DNA of 40,014 nucleotides from Actinomycetes bacterium (GCA_023417775.1 JAEZEJ010000143.1:1-40014), one strand, 5' to 3'; shown: positions 29,775-38,456, counted from the first letter of the stretch. Program-made: numbers and translations. The notes: generated by a model from the letters alone, not told the origin.

Positions 29775-29844
29775 ACGATAATTCGTGTTGACGTTCTGTT
29801 AATTGATGGATAACGTGACGTGCGCCACTGCTTCGGGCGGTGGC
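29775..29844 (+). promoter_or_regulatory. promoter, operator and 5' hairpin of the ABC transporter operon
   Basis: TTGACG (29788-29793) and TAACGT (29811-29816) are spaced by 17 bases, the best -35/-10 pair in the window. The palindrome ACGA-taat-TCGT (29775-29786) abuts the -35, a likely TetR site. From the predicted start near 29823, the RNA begins with an 8-bp hairpin (29824-29844) whose tip contains C-UUCG-G, a very stable loop that may protect the 5' end. The region is AT-rich compared with the rest of the window. Confidence 0.75.
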
Positions 29845-29884
29845 CACCTCACTCCGCACGTTCGTCGAATTGGGACGTACACGA

Positions 29885-30841
29885 ATGCTTCGACTGTTGG
29901 GCAGACGCCTACTTCATCTCATCCCGGTCACCATCGGGGTCAGCTTCCTGACCTTCATGCTGTTGAACCTGCTGCCGGGCGACCCCGCGCTGACGGTCCT
30001 CGGCGAGGGTGCGACCCCCGAGGCCGTGGAGGCGATCACCGAGCAGATGGGTCTCAACGACCCGGTGCTCGTGCGCTACTGGCACTGGTTCGTCGGTGCC
30101 CTTGGCGGTGACCTCGGCACCTCGCTGAACTCCGGCGAGTCGGTCACCACGCTGCTGATGCAGCGGGTGCCCACCTCGCTGGAGATCATGCTCCTCGCGC
30201 AGCTCATCGCGCTCGTGGTGGCCCTGCCGGTGGCGATCGTGTCGGCGCGGCGTCCCGGCTCCCTGTTCGACCGATTCGCGGGGCTGACCGCCTTCGCGGG
30301 TGTCGCCACGCCGCCCTTCCTGGTGGGCATGCTCCTGGTGCTCGTGGTCGCCATCCCGTTCGGGCTGCCGGCGACCGGCTGGATCCCCTTCACCGAGAAC
30401 CCGGTGATGAACCTCCGCTCGGCCTTCCTGCCGGCGCTGACGCTCGCCGCAGCGCTCTATGCGGTCTACATGCGGGTGCTGCGGGCCGACCTGGTCACGC
30501 AGCTGACCCAGGAGGAGTACGTGACCACCGCGCGGGCCAAGGGCGTCGCCCAGGGCACGATCATCCGGCGGCACGTCCTGCGGAACTCGGTCTTCCCGCT
30601 CATCACGGTCATCGGCATCAACATGGGCGCACTGCTCGGCGGCGCGGTGATCGTCGAGACCCTCTTCGCGGTGCCGGGCCTCGGCAAGCTGATGATCGAC
30701 GCGATCTACCAGCGCGATGTCGTGGTCGTCCAGGGTGCCGTCGTCGTGATCGCCGTGGCCTTCGTTCTCATCAACTTCGCGGTGGATCTGCTCTACGCCG
30801 CACTCGACCCGAGGATCCGTCATGACCGAGCCTCTCACTGA
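29885..30841 (+). CDS. peptide/nickel-type ABC transporter permease, DppB-like
   Basis: The 318-residue permease has an N-terminal helix (RLLGRRLLHLIPVTIGVSFLTFMLLNLLPGDP), the hallmark of DppB/OppB. About five more helices follow, with the EAA loop EEYVTTARAKGVAQGTIIRRHVLRNSVFPLITV. ATG 29885 fits this family start; a GTG 45 bases earlier lies inside the 5' hairpin and is unlikely. The ribosome-binding site is weak. It overlaps the DppC-like gene by 20 bases. Confidence 0.92.
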   Translation: MLRLLGRRLLHLIPVTIGVSFLTFMLLNLLPGDPALTVLGEGATPEAVEAITEQMGLNDPVLVRYWHWFVGALGGDLGTSLNSGESVTTLLMQRVPTSLEIMLLAQLIALVVALPVAIVSARRPGSLFDRFAGLTAFAGVATPPFLVGMLLVLVVAIPFGLPATGWIPFTENPVMNLRSAFLPALTLAAALYAVYMRVLRADLVTQLTQEEYVTTARAKGVAQGTIIRRHVLRNSVFPLITVIGINMGALLGGAVIVETLFAVPGLGKLMIDAIYQRDVVVVQGAVVVIAVAFVLINFAVDLLYAALDPRIRHDRASH

Positions 30842-31721
30842 ATCCGTCGGCCCCGGGACGGTCGAGCCGACCGTCCCGTCGCGTCGGCGGCGCCGTCCCT
30901 CCTTCGAGATCGTCATCCCCGGCACGCTGTTGGCCCTCCTCGCGGCCGCCTGTCTGCTGGCGCCGATCCTGCCCGGCCTGCCCGACCCGAATCTGGGAGT
31001 CCTCAACGGGGGCGAAGGGGAGTCGCGCATGGGACTGTTCGCACCAGGGCATCTGCTCGGCACCGATGCCCTCGGCCGCGACCTGCTCTCGCGCTCCCTG
31101 CACGGCGGGCAGCTGTCGATCATCGTCGGACTGGGGTCGGTGGCCGTCGGACTGCTGATCGGCGGCACCCTGGGCATCGTCGCGGGCTACGCCGGGGGCG
31201 CCGTGGACACGGTCGTCATGCGGGTGCTGGACGTCTTCCTGGCATTCCCATCGCTGGTGCTGGCCCTCGTGGTCGCCACCTACCTCGGCCCCAGCATCCC
31301 GAATCTCATCATCGCGATCGCCTTCTTCGCCATCCCGTCCTATGCGCGCATCGCGCGAGCAGGGGCGTTGAGCGTGCGCGAGCGGGACTTCGTGCTGAGC
31401 GCCCGGCTGACGGGAGCACGCGCCGGGCACATCCTGATCCGCCACGTCACGCCGCGGGTCATCGGCTCGCTGCTCACCTACGGCCTGCTCATCTGCGGTA
31501 TCGCCATCATCACCGAGGCCTCGCTGAGCTTCCTCGGCCTGGGCATCTCCCCGCCGACCCCGAGCTGGGGCAGCATGATGGCCGACGGCAAGACCGATCT
31601 CAGCACCGCGCCGCAGATCGTCCTGGTCCCGGGGCTGCTGCTGTTCCTCACCGTCGTCTCGCTCAATCTCCTCGCCGACGGCATCCGTCATCGCCTCGAC
31701 AGCGAAGGGAGCTCCCGATGA
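30822..31721 (+). CDS. peptide/nickel-type ABC transporter permease, DppC-like
   Basis: The 299-residue protein is the second permease. After a Pro/Arg-rich cytoplasmic tail come a first helix, the GHLLGTDALGRDLLSRSLHGGQLSIIVG motif of DppC/OppC, and an EAA loop (ERDFVLSARLTGARAGHILIRHVTPRV) within about five helices. GTDALGRD is nearly invariant in this family. It overlaps the DppB-like gene by 20 bases and the DppD-like gene by four, so the subunits are made in step. Confidence 0.93.
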   Translation: MTEPLTESVGPGTVEPTVPSRRRRRPSFEIVIPGTLLALLAAACLLAPILPGLPDPNLGVLNGGEGESRMGLFAPGHLLGTDALGRDLLSRSLHGGQLSIIVGLGSVAVGLLIGGTLGIVAGYAGGAVDTVVMRVLDVFLAFPSLVLALVVATYLGPSIPNLIIAIAFFAIPSYARIARAGALSVRERDFVLSARLTGARAGHILIRHVTPRVIGSLLTYGLLICGIAIITEASLSFLGLGISPPTPSWGSMMADGKTDLSTAPQIVLVPGLLLFLTVVSLNLLADGIRHRLDSEGSSR

Positions 31722-32710
31722 CCACCACTCCTCCTCTGCTCGAGGTCGAGAACCTCCGCGTCGTCTTCGACGGCGCGCTGGGCAGCGTCACGGCCGTCAA
31801 CGACGTGTCGCTCTCGGTCGATCGCAGCCAGACCATCGCGGTCGTCGGCGAGTCCGGTTCGGGCAAGTCCGTCACCGCGCGCACGATCATGGGGCTGTCG
31901 ACGCCACCGGGCCGGATCGCCGGGGGATCGATCCGCCTCGCCGGCCGCGAGCTCGTCGGACTCACCGACCGGCAGTGGCGCGGCGTGCGCGGATCGCAGA
32001 TCGCGATGGTCTTCCAGGACCCGATGCGATCGCTGAACCCGACGATGAAGGTCGGCACGCAGATCGAAGAGGCGATCCGGCTGCACACCGACCTGTCCAA
32101 GAAGCAGGCTCGCGCCCGCGCGATCGAGCTGCTGGACGCCGTCCGGATCGCCGCTCCCCGCCGTCGGGTCGACGAGTATCCCCATCAGCTGTCCGGGGGG
32201 ATGCGTCAGCGGGTCATGATCGCCCTGGCGCTGAGCTGCGGCCCCGAGCTGCTGATCGCCGACGAGCCGACGACCGCGCTCGACGTGACCACCCAGCAGC
32301 AGATCCTCGATCTCATGGGGGATCTGCAGGCCGACATGGGCATGGCCGTCATGCTCATCACCCACGACATCGGGATCGCCGCGAGCTACACCGACACGGT
32401 CTTCGTGATGTACGCCGGGCAGGTGGTGGAGTCCGCGCCGACCCGTCGACTCTTCACCGACCCGCGGATGCCGTACACCCGGGCACTGCTCGACTCGATC
32501 CCGTCCCTGGACTCGCCGGCCCACGAACCGCTGCCCGCGATCGAGGGTTCGCCGCCCGATCTGTCCGAGCTGTCGGCCGGATGCAGCTTCAGCGCGCGAT
32601 GCCCCCGCGCGACGCAGACCTGCCTGACCCAGCGACCGGCGCTGATCGAACACGAATCCGGGCGTGCCTGGGCGTGCTGGCATCCGGTCGAGTCCAAGGA
32701 GGCATCATGA
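31718..32710 (+). CDS. peptide-type ABC transporter ATPase, DppD-like
   Basis: The 330-residue ATPase has Walker A GESGSGKS at 44-51, signature LSGGMRQRVMIALAL, Walker B LLIADEPTTALDV, and the switch His in LITHDIGIAA. The C-terminal oligopeptide-HPY region contains CSFSARCPRATQTC, the Cys set found in Dpp/Opp ATPases. DVTTQQQILDLM supports the DppD rather than DppF type. It overlaps its neighbours by four bases on each side. Confidence 0.94.
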   Translation: MTTTPPLLEVENLRVVFDGALGSVTAVNDVSLSVDRSQTIAVVGESGSGKSVTARTIMGLSTPPGRIAGGSIRLAGRELVGLTDRQWRGVRGSQIAMVFQDPMRSLNPTMKVGTQIEEAIRLHTDLSKKQARARAIELLDAVRIAAPRRRVDEYPHQLSGGMRQRVMIALALSCGPELLIADEPTTALDVTTQQQILDLMGDLQADMGMAVMLITHDIGIAASYTDTVFVMYAGQVVESAPTRRLFTDPRMPYTRALLDSIPSLDSPAHEPLPAIEGSPPDLSELSAGCSFSARCPRATQTCLTQRPALIEHESGRAWACWHPVESKEAS

Positions 32711-33732
32711 CGACCGCCCCACGAGAGCGCACGACCAACCGCGAGGTCATCCTCGACGTCCGCGATCTCACGCAGCAGTTCACGGTGCCGGGCAAGGACG
32801 GTGGCACGGTGCACGCCGTCGACGGGGTCTCCTTCCGGATCCATGCCGGTGAGACCCTCGGCCTGGTCGGCGAGAGCGGCTGCGGCAAGTCGACGACGGC
32901 CCGCGCGATCCTGCAGGCCCCGGCACCCACCTCGGGCAGTGTCGTCTTCCAGGGCAATGACCTCACCGAGCGATCGGGTCGGTCCCTGCGCGAGGCCCGC
33001 TCGCAGATGCAGATGGTCTTCCAGGACCCCTTCTCCTCGCTCAATCCGGGCTGGAAGGTCCGCGACATCGTCGCCGAGCCGCTGGCGGTGCACCGGATCG
33101 GCACCGCGAAGGAGCGGGCCGCGCGCGTGGACGAGCTGCTGGACCTGGTCGGCCTGGACCCGCAGCGCTTCGCCGACCGGACCCCGCGACAGATGTCGGG
33201 CGGTCAGGCGCAGCGGGTGGGCATCGCCCGCGCGCTGGCCCTCGACCCGGCACTGGTGATCTGCGACGAGTCCGTCTCCAGCCTGGATGTCTCGATCCAG
33301 GCGCAGATCCTCAACCTCTTCGAGCGGCTCGGACGCGAACTGGGCCTGACCTATCTGTTCATCGCCCACGACCTCGCCGTGGTCAAGCATGTGAGCGACC
33401 GTGTCGGGGTCATGTACCTCGGACGCATCGTCGAGCTGGGCCCCTCGGAGAGCCTCTACGCCGCGCCCGCTCATCCCTACACCGCGGCGCTGCTCGATGC
33501 GGTGCCGCGGGTGGACATCGAGAACCGGTCCACGGGGGCGCTCAAGGGTGAGATCCCGTCCCCGCTCGATCCGCCCTCGGGGTGCAGCTTCCGCACCCGC
33601 TGCCCATTGGCCACCGAGCACTGCGCCGCCGAGACGCCCGAGCTCCGCGACATCGGCGACGGCCGCCAGGTCGCCTGTCACTACCCCCTCACCGCCCCCG
33701 CGGCGGCCGGCACGGAGGAGATCGCTCGATGA
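32707..33732 (+). CDS. peptide-type ABC transporter ATPase, DppF-like
   Basis: The 341-residue ATPase has Walker A GESGCGKS at 55-62, signature MSGGQAQRVGIARAL, Walker B LVICDESVSSLDVS and switch His in FIAHDLAVVK. CSFRTRCPLATEHC is the C-terminal Cys motif. The DESVSSLD motif and GCGKST are typical of the DppF/OppF subunit. ATG 32707 follows AAGGAGG and overlaps the DppD-like stop. An in-frame extension upstream lies antisense or out of phase with the DppD-like gene and is not used. Confidence 0.94.
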   Translation: MTTAPRERTTNREVILDVRDLTQQFTVPGKDGGTVHAVDGVSFRIHAGETLGLVGESGCGKSTTARAILQAPAPTSGSVVFQGNDLTERSGRSLREARSQMQMVFQDPFSSLNPGWKVRDIVAEPLAVHRIGTAKERAARVDELLDLVGLDPQRFADRTPRQMSGGQAQRVGIARALALDPALVICDESVSSLDVSIQAQILNLFERLGRELGLTYLFIAHDLAVVKHVSDRVGVMYLGRIVELGPSESLYAAPAHPYTAALLDAVPRVDIENRSTGALKGEIPSPLDPPSGCSFRTRCPLATEHCAAETPELRDIGDGRQVACHYPLTAPAAAGTEEIAR

Positions 33733-35453
33733 ACCCGATCGAACGCTACTGCGGAGCCGCCGTCGAGACCGCGACGGCCGCCAACGGCGCCATCGCCGCG
33801 GCCGAACTGGTCACCGGCGGGGGACGACGTCCCGAGCCGCGGGTCATCACCGTGGCCGAGGGCATCCACACCTATGTCGCCGGCTCCATCGTCAACCGCA
33901 CCTTCATCGAGGGCGAGGACGGGGTGATCGTCTACGACACCGGCGACGACCTCGCCGACGGCGAACAGGCCTATGCCGCGCTCCGGAGGATCACCGACAA
34001 GCCGATCGCCGCGATCGTCTACAGCCACAACCACTACGCCCACGGATCGCGGGCCTTCTCGACCGGTGACGACGGTGTTCCCGTCCTCGGTCACCACCAC
34101 GTCAACCGCAACCTGGCACGCGGCGCGGATGCGATCGACTTCCCCGAGGCGGCGCCGGTCCTCGGCCAGCGGTTCCGGCGGCAGTTCGCGGCCTATCTGC
34201 CCGAGGAGGGGCCGGATGCACCGGTCGGTGCGACCTATCCGGCGTTCACGCCGCGGGGCACGCTGCCGGTCACCCGGCCGGTGGAGCACGGCGAGGAGCT
34301 GACGATCGCCGGGGTACGGATGCAGTTCTTCACCGAGCAGTGGTCGGACTCCGATGACACGGTGACGCTCTGGCTGCCGGACCGGAAGGTCGTCCTCAAC
34401 AACTTCCTCTGGCCCACGATCCCGAATTTCTACGCTCTGCGCGGCACCGGCTTCCGCGATCCGCGATCGTGGCGGGACGGGATCCTGCTGATGCGCGATC
34501 TGCAGCCCGAGCATCTGCTCGGCACCCACACCCGTCCGATCAGCGGTCTCGAGGAGATCCGGTCCACCTTGGAGGGATACGCCGACGCCATCGCCTACAC
34601 CTACGATCAGTCTCTGCGCGGCATCCTGCGGGGCATGGGTCCCGATGAGCTCCGCGAGTTCGTGCAGCTGCCCGGCTACCTGGCCTCGCAGCGGCACAAT
34701 AAGGACGGCTACGGCGAGACGCAGTATCAGCCGCCCTATGTCTACGAGCGGGTCTTCGGCTGGTTCGACGGACGGCCCGAGCACATCAACCCGCCTCCGC
34801 GCCTGCTCCAGGGCCAGCGGATCGTCGAGGGATTCGGAGGTCCGGCCGCCGTCCGCGCGGCTGTGCTCGCCGCGATGGAGGCGCAGGAGATGTCGTGGGC
34901 GGCGACCCTGGCCGGGTTCCTCCTCGATCACGATCCCGAGGATGCCGAGGCCCGCGCCCTGAAGGCGCGAACCCTGCGTGCGCTCGGACAGCGAGCGGGC
35001 GGCTCGATCGCCCGGCACTTCTATCTGAGCTATGCCCTCGAACTGGAAGGTCAGGTGGAGATCCCGCCTGCGGTGCCCGCGACGGTCAGCTCCGTGCTGC
35101 GCGCCCCGGCGAGCATGCACATCGACCATCTGCGGGTCCGGCTCGATCCCGACAAGAGCGGCGACACGGTGCGCTTCGTCGTCATCGAGCTCACCGATGC
35201 GGACACCCGCGCCGGCTTGTACGTGCGTCGTTCGGTCTGCGAGTTCGTGGCCGATGTCGACCGCCACCCGGACCGCCCCGATGCCACCGTCGCGATGTCC
35301 CGCCGGATCTTCGCCGAGCTCATCGTCGGCGAGACCGATTGGGCCTCCGCGATCGCCGACGGCCGGGTGGTCGTCGACGGCGACGGAGACGGGGTGGTCG
35401 AGTTCTTCGGATTCTTCGACTCGCAGCAGGAGGTGCAGTATGCCGGTGTCTAA
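33729..35453 (+). CDS. alkylsulfatase-like MBL protein with altered metal site
   Basis: The 574-residue protein has the full three-part alkylsulfatase plan: MBL domain (about 40-300), dimerisation domain (about 300-450, with GWFDGRPEHINPPP) and SCP2-like C-terminal domain (about 455-574). LGTHTRPISG is the conserved later motif. The metal motif reads SHNHYAH, that is His100, His102, Ala104, His105: the usual Asp is Ala. The usual acidic ligand at the end of the CGD/AEN strand is Asn (VLNNFLW). It may bind one metal, use a different chemistry, or bind without catalysis. No signal peptide is seen. It is translated by overlap inside the transporter operon, which suggests it handles the imported substrate. 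Confidence 0.85.
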   Translation: MNPIERYCGAAVETATAANGAIAAAELVTGGGRRPEPRVITVAEGIHTYVAGSIVNRTFIEGEDGVIVYDTGDDLADGEQAYAALRRITDKPIAAIVYSHNHYAHGSRAFSTGDDGVPVLGHHHVNRNLARGADAIDFPEAAPVLGQRFRRQFAAYLPEEGPDAPVGATYPAFTPRGTLPVTRPVEHGEELTIAGVRMQFFTEQWSDSDDTVTLWLPDRKVVLNNFLWPTIPNFYALRGTGFRDPRSWRDGILLMRDLQPEHLLGTHTRPISGLEEIRSTLEGYADAIAYTYDQSLRGILRGMGPDELREFVQLPGYLASQRHNKDGYGETQYQPPYVYERVFGWFDGRPEHINPPPRLLQGQRIVEGFGGPAAVRAAVLAAMEAQEMSWAATLAGFLLDHDPEDAEARALKARTLRALGQRAGGSIARHFYLSYALELEGQVEIPPAVPATVSSVLRAPASMHIDHLRVRLDPDKSGDTVRFVVIELTDADTRAGLYVRRSVCEFVADVDRHPDRPDATVAMSRRIFAELIVGETDWASAIADGRVVVDGDGDGVVEFFGFFDSQQEVQYAGV

Positions 35454-37008
35454 GAGGGTCAGGGTGGGCGCTCTGGCGGCCCTGGGAGCGCTCGTGGTGA
35501 GCGCGTGCAGTGCCTCGGTCGTGCCCGACAGCGAGAACGCGGACCCGCAGCACGGAGGCTCGCTCGTGGTCGGCCTGGAGGGCAGCTGGGTCTCCCTCGA
35601 TCCGCTGCGCGCGACCACCTATGTCAGCTTCAGCGTGCTGCAGACGATCTACGATCCGCTGTTCGATCTGGACGAGAACGGCGACGTGGTGCCCAATCTC
35701 GCCACCGGGTACGAGGTGAGCGAGGACGGGCTGGTCTACACCGTCGATCTCGAACAGGACATCTCCTTCCAGGACGGGACCCCCTTCGATGCCGATGCGG
35801 TCGTGACCAACTTCGACCGCGTGCGCGACCCGGCCAATGGCTGCTCCTGTCTCGGAGAGCTCGGCGTCCTCGACGCGGTGGAGGCGGTCGACGAGACGAC
35901 CGTGCGGTTCACGCTCAGCCGTCCGAATGCCGGCTTCCCGGTCATGGTGCTCGGCGGTGCGGCGGGACTCATGGGCTCGCCCCGCGCGATCGAGGAGACG
36001 GGCGGCGATCTGGCCAAGGACCCGGTGGGGACCGGTCCCTTCGTGCTGGACCAGGAGGTGCCCGACAACTCGGTGCGCGTCAAGGCCTGGGAGGACTACC
36101 GCGATCCCGAGCGGCCCTATCTGGACTCGGTGGAGTTCCGGGTGATCTCCGATAGCGACTCCCGGTACTCGAGCCTGACGTCGACCGCGATCGATGTCGC
36201 CGACAATGTCTCGGTCACCTGGCTGAACGATGCCGAGCTGAACCCGTCCCTGGAGATCCGTCCGCAGGGCGCCTCCGGGTCGAACTTCGTGATGTTCCAG
36301 ATGGACGAGGGCAGTCCCTTCCACGATCCGCGGGCACGTCAGGCGGCCTGCATGGCGCTCGACCCCCAGCTCATCGACGAGGCCCTGTACGGCGGCATCC
36401 GGTTGACCGGCCAGGAGTCCCCGTTCCCGACCGATAGTCGTTGGGATCTCGGCGAGGTGGAGGGCTACCCGGGATACGACCCGGAGCAGGCCAAGGAGAT
36501 CGTCGACGAGCTCGGCGGCATCTCCTTCGAGCTCAACTTCACCAACTCGCCGGACAATGTCCGCATCGGACAGGCGCTGGCGGCGCAGTGGGAGGTCGTC
36601 GGGATCGACGCCAAGGTCCGGCCGATGGACCAGCCGACCCTGGTCGAGAATGCCTTCGGGCACAACTTCGACGCGATGTTCTACCGCTGGCGCGGGGCCA
36701 TGGATCCCGACGGCAATGTCACGCGGTGGTTCCACAGCTCGCAGGCCACCCCGGACACTCCGAGCTCCAACTACAACCTGGTGAGCGATGAGGAGCTCGA
36801 CGGGTTGATGACCTCGGCCGCGGAGACGACCGACCAGGACGAGCGCAAGGACCGCTACCGTGCGGTGGCGGAGCGGCTCGCCGAGCTGACCCCCTATTGC
36901 TACATCTGGGGCGCTGACTGGAACCGCATCATGCTCACCAATGTGCACGGGATCCCCGACCGTCCCGACAACATCATGATGTTGCGGGATGCGTACGTGG
37001 TCGAGTGA
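35440..37008 (+). CDS. lipoprotein substrate-binding protein of the ABC transporter
   Basis: The 522-residue protein is a family 5 extracellular solute-binding protein (DppA/OppA type). A signal peptide ends in VVSAC with lipidated Cys23. The SBP_bac_5 blocks seen are GGSLVVGLEGSWVSLDPLRATTYVSFSVLQTIYDPLFDLDENGDVVPNLA, VYTVDLEQDISFQDGTPFDADAVVTNFDR and GTGPFVLD. It overlaps the MBL gene by 14 bases and has a strong AGGAGGTG. It is the last gene of the operon, an unusual place because binding-protein genes are usually first. Family 5 proteins bind peptides, nickel chelates, opines, glycosides and other compounds. Confidence 0.92.
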   Translation: MPVSKRVRVGALAALGALVVSACSASVVPDSENADPQHGGSLVVGLEGSWVSLDPLRATTYVSFSVLQTIYDPLFDLDENGDVVPNLATGYEVSEDGLVYTVDLEQDISFQDGTPFDADAVVTNFDRVRDPANGCSCLGELGVLDAVEAVDETTVRFTLSRPNAGFPVMVLGGAAGLMGSPRAIEETGGDLAKDPVGTGPFVLDQEVPDNSVRVKAWEDYRDPERPYLDSVEFRVISDSDSRYSSLTSTAIDVADNVSVTWLNDAELNPSLEIRPQGASGSNFVMFQMDEGSPFHDPRARQAACMALDPQLIDEALYGGIRLTGQESPFPTDSRWDLGEVEGYPGYDPEQAKEIVDELGGISFELNFTNSPDNVRIGQALAAQWEVVGIDAKVRPMDQPTLVENAFGHNFDAMFYRWRGAMDPDGNVTRWFHSSQATPDTPSSNYNLVSDEELDGLMTSAAETTDQDERKDRYRAVAERLAELTPYCYIWGADWNRIMLTNVHGIPDRPDNIMMLRDAYVVE

Positions 37009-37014
37009 GCGGGG

Positions 37015-37869
37015 TCAGCCGGCGCGGGTGAAGGTCGGATCGTCGATGAGGGACGGACGCGACGGGACCCAGCCGACGGCCTCGCGAGTGCGCGTGGAGT
37101 CGGCGATCTGATCGAGCAGCAGGGCATCGGCGAAGTCGGCGCCGAGCCGGTCGCGGGCGGCGTCCGCGGTCTCGTGGGCGACCGCCTCGCCGAGCGCGGT
37201 GCCGAGCTCCTCCACCGTGGGAGAGTCGTCATTGGTGCCGAGGTAGATCGCTCCGCCGGTGCCGCGGTCGACCGCGAGCCGATACAGCTCGGCGAGGTCG
37301 TCGACGTGGATGGTCGTCCAGTGCTGATCGCCACCGGGCACGAGCAGGGCACCGGACTCGTCACGGGGACCGTTCGCCAGCAGGGTCGGGATGCCCTGGC
37401 CGTGGCCGTACACGATGCCGGGACGGATCACGATCCCGCGGGCGGCGTCCTCGAGCAGGCGGTGTTCGAGCGGGACACGCCAGCGGGTGAGCGCCGGCGG
37501 GTCGTCGGGGGAGTCCTCCACGATGGCAGTGTCATCCCCATAGGTCCAGATGCCACCGGTGAGGACGAAGGGCTTGTCGGTCCCGGCGAAGGCCTCGACG
37601 GCGGCGTCGACCACCGAGGTGTTGATCTCTGGATCGGTGCCGTCGCCGGCCGCGGCGGCATGGATGCCGGCATCGACACCGCGCAGGGCGGTGGCCAACC
37701 AGGCGGTGTCACGCAGGTCGCCGATCACGCCGGTGGCGCCGAGCTCGTTGACCGCGGTCTCCGAGTCCTGGGATCGGACGACCGCCAGCACCTCGTGGCC
37801 GGCGCGACGCAGCGTCCGCAGTACCGCCGAGCCGATGAATCCCGTTCCTCCAGTGAGCAGAACACGCAT
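37015..37869 (-). CDS. NAD(P)-dependent epimerase/dehydratase family protein (extended SDR)
   Basis: The predicted 284-residue protein begins with the dinucleotide fold MRVLLTGGTGFIGSAVLRTL, followed by GDLRDTAWLATALRGVDAGIHAAA. The usual YxxxK motif is not obvious: the corresponding region is WRVPLEHRLLEDAARGIVIRPGIVYG. Catalysis may thus differ from sugar epimerases, or it may act as an NAD(P)-binding sensor as NmrA-like proteins do. ATG 37869 is chosen because the glycine-rich motif follows at once. It is downstream of the TetR gene (29-base gap) and is its probable target. Confidence 0.85.
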   Translation of the reverse strand: MRVLLTGGTGFIGSAVLRTLRRAGHEVLAVVRSQDSETAVNELGATGVIGDLRDTAWLATALRGVDAGIHAAAAGDGTDPEINTSVVDAAVEAFAGTDKPFVLTGGIWTYGDDTAIVEDSPDDPPALTRWRVPLEHRLLEDAARGIVIRPGIVYGHGQGIPTLLANGPRDESGALLVPGGDQHWTTIHVDDLAELYRLAVDRGTGGAIYLGTNDDSPTVEELGTALGEAVAHETADAARDRLGADFADALLLDQIADSTRTREAVGWVPSRPSLIDDPTFTRAG

Positions 37870-37898
37870 ATCCGGGTCAACGATGTCGCGGGGCTGCG

Positions 37899-38429
37899 CT
37901 ATTCCGTCGTCATCAGGCGACGCATCACCGTGGCGACATCGCGCAGGGGAGCGGTGTCGCGTTCCAGCCGTGCCTGCATGACCGCCCCCTCGATGGCGCT
38001 CACGAACACTCCGGCGAGGAGTTCGGCCTCCGCGACCCTGTCGAGGCGCAGGGCGGATGCCAGATCCTCGCGCCAACTGGCGAACACCTCGCGGGCGGCC
38101 GCGGTGCTGGCGGGGGATCGCGGACCGGCGAGGGCGGCGGCCGCGATCGGGCATCCGAGGTCGTAGTCGTGCTCGACGAGGGTGCGTTCCCACCAGGCGA
38201 GCAACGCTTCGACGTGGCCATGCTGGGCGATCCGGCGCACGTGCTCCCCGGCCGAGCGGGTAGCGGCGGCGACCAGCTCGTCCTTGCCCTCGGGGAAGTG
38301 CTGGTAGATCGACTGGCGGGCGACCCCGGACTCGCGCAGGACGTCGGCGATGCCGGTGCCGTGGACCCCGTGGCGTCGCAGCAGATCGATGGTGCTGGAC
38401 AGCAGGCGTTGGCGGGCCGGTGGGGCCAT
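37899..38429 (-). CDS. TetR-family repressor (LmrA/YxaF-like)
   Basis: The 176-residue protein has the helix-turn-helix at about 8-52 (RLLSSTIDLLRRHGVHGTGIADVLRESGVARQSIYQHFPEGKDELVAAA). The C-terminal domain carries GCPIAAAALAG, typical of the LmrA/YxaF group (TetR_C_36-like). That group recognises AGACC-N-GGTCT-like palindromes, and a perfect TAGACCGATCGGTCTA lies 12 bases before its start. GGAGG precedes the ATG. It should repress itself, the SDR gene downstream and perhaps the divergent thioesterase. Confidence 0.9.
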   Translation of the reverse strand: MAPPARQRLLSSTIDLLRRHGVHGTGIADVLRESGVARQSIYQHFPEGKDELVAAATRSAGEHVRRIAQHGHVEALLAWWERTLVEHDYDLGCPIAAAALAGPRSPASTAAAREVFASWREDLASALRLDRVAEAELLAGVFVSAIEGAVMQARLERDTAPLRDVATVMRRLMTTE

Positions 38430-38440
38430 GGATCCTCCTC

Positions 38441-38456
38441 TAGACCGATCGGTCTA
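38441..38456. promoter_or_regulatory. perfect 16-bp TetR operator TAGACCGATCGGTCTA
   Basis: The palindrome is exact over 16 bases and lies in the 59-base gap between the divergent tetR-type and thioesterase starts. TATATT at 38455-38460 could be the -10 of the thioesterase gene, so the operator overlaps promoters on both strands. Confidence 0.88.

Noticed and set aside
33681..35618. Long minus-strand open frame opposite the alkylsulfatase-like gene
   Set aside because: No motif, no ribosome-binding site, and composition typical of an antisense shadow; the plus strand encodes a full three-domain protein within an operon.
38441..38456. Palindrome as a restriction-modification or origin element
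   Set aside because: Its position between a TetR gene and a divergent gene, and its match to the AGACC/GGTCT pattern of that regulator group, explain it fully.
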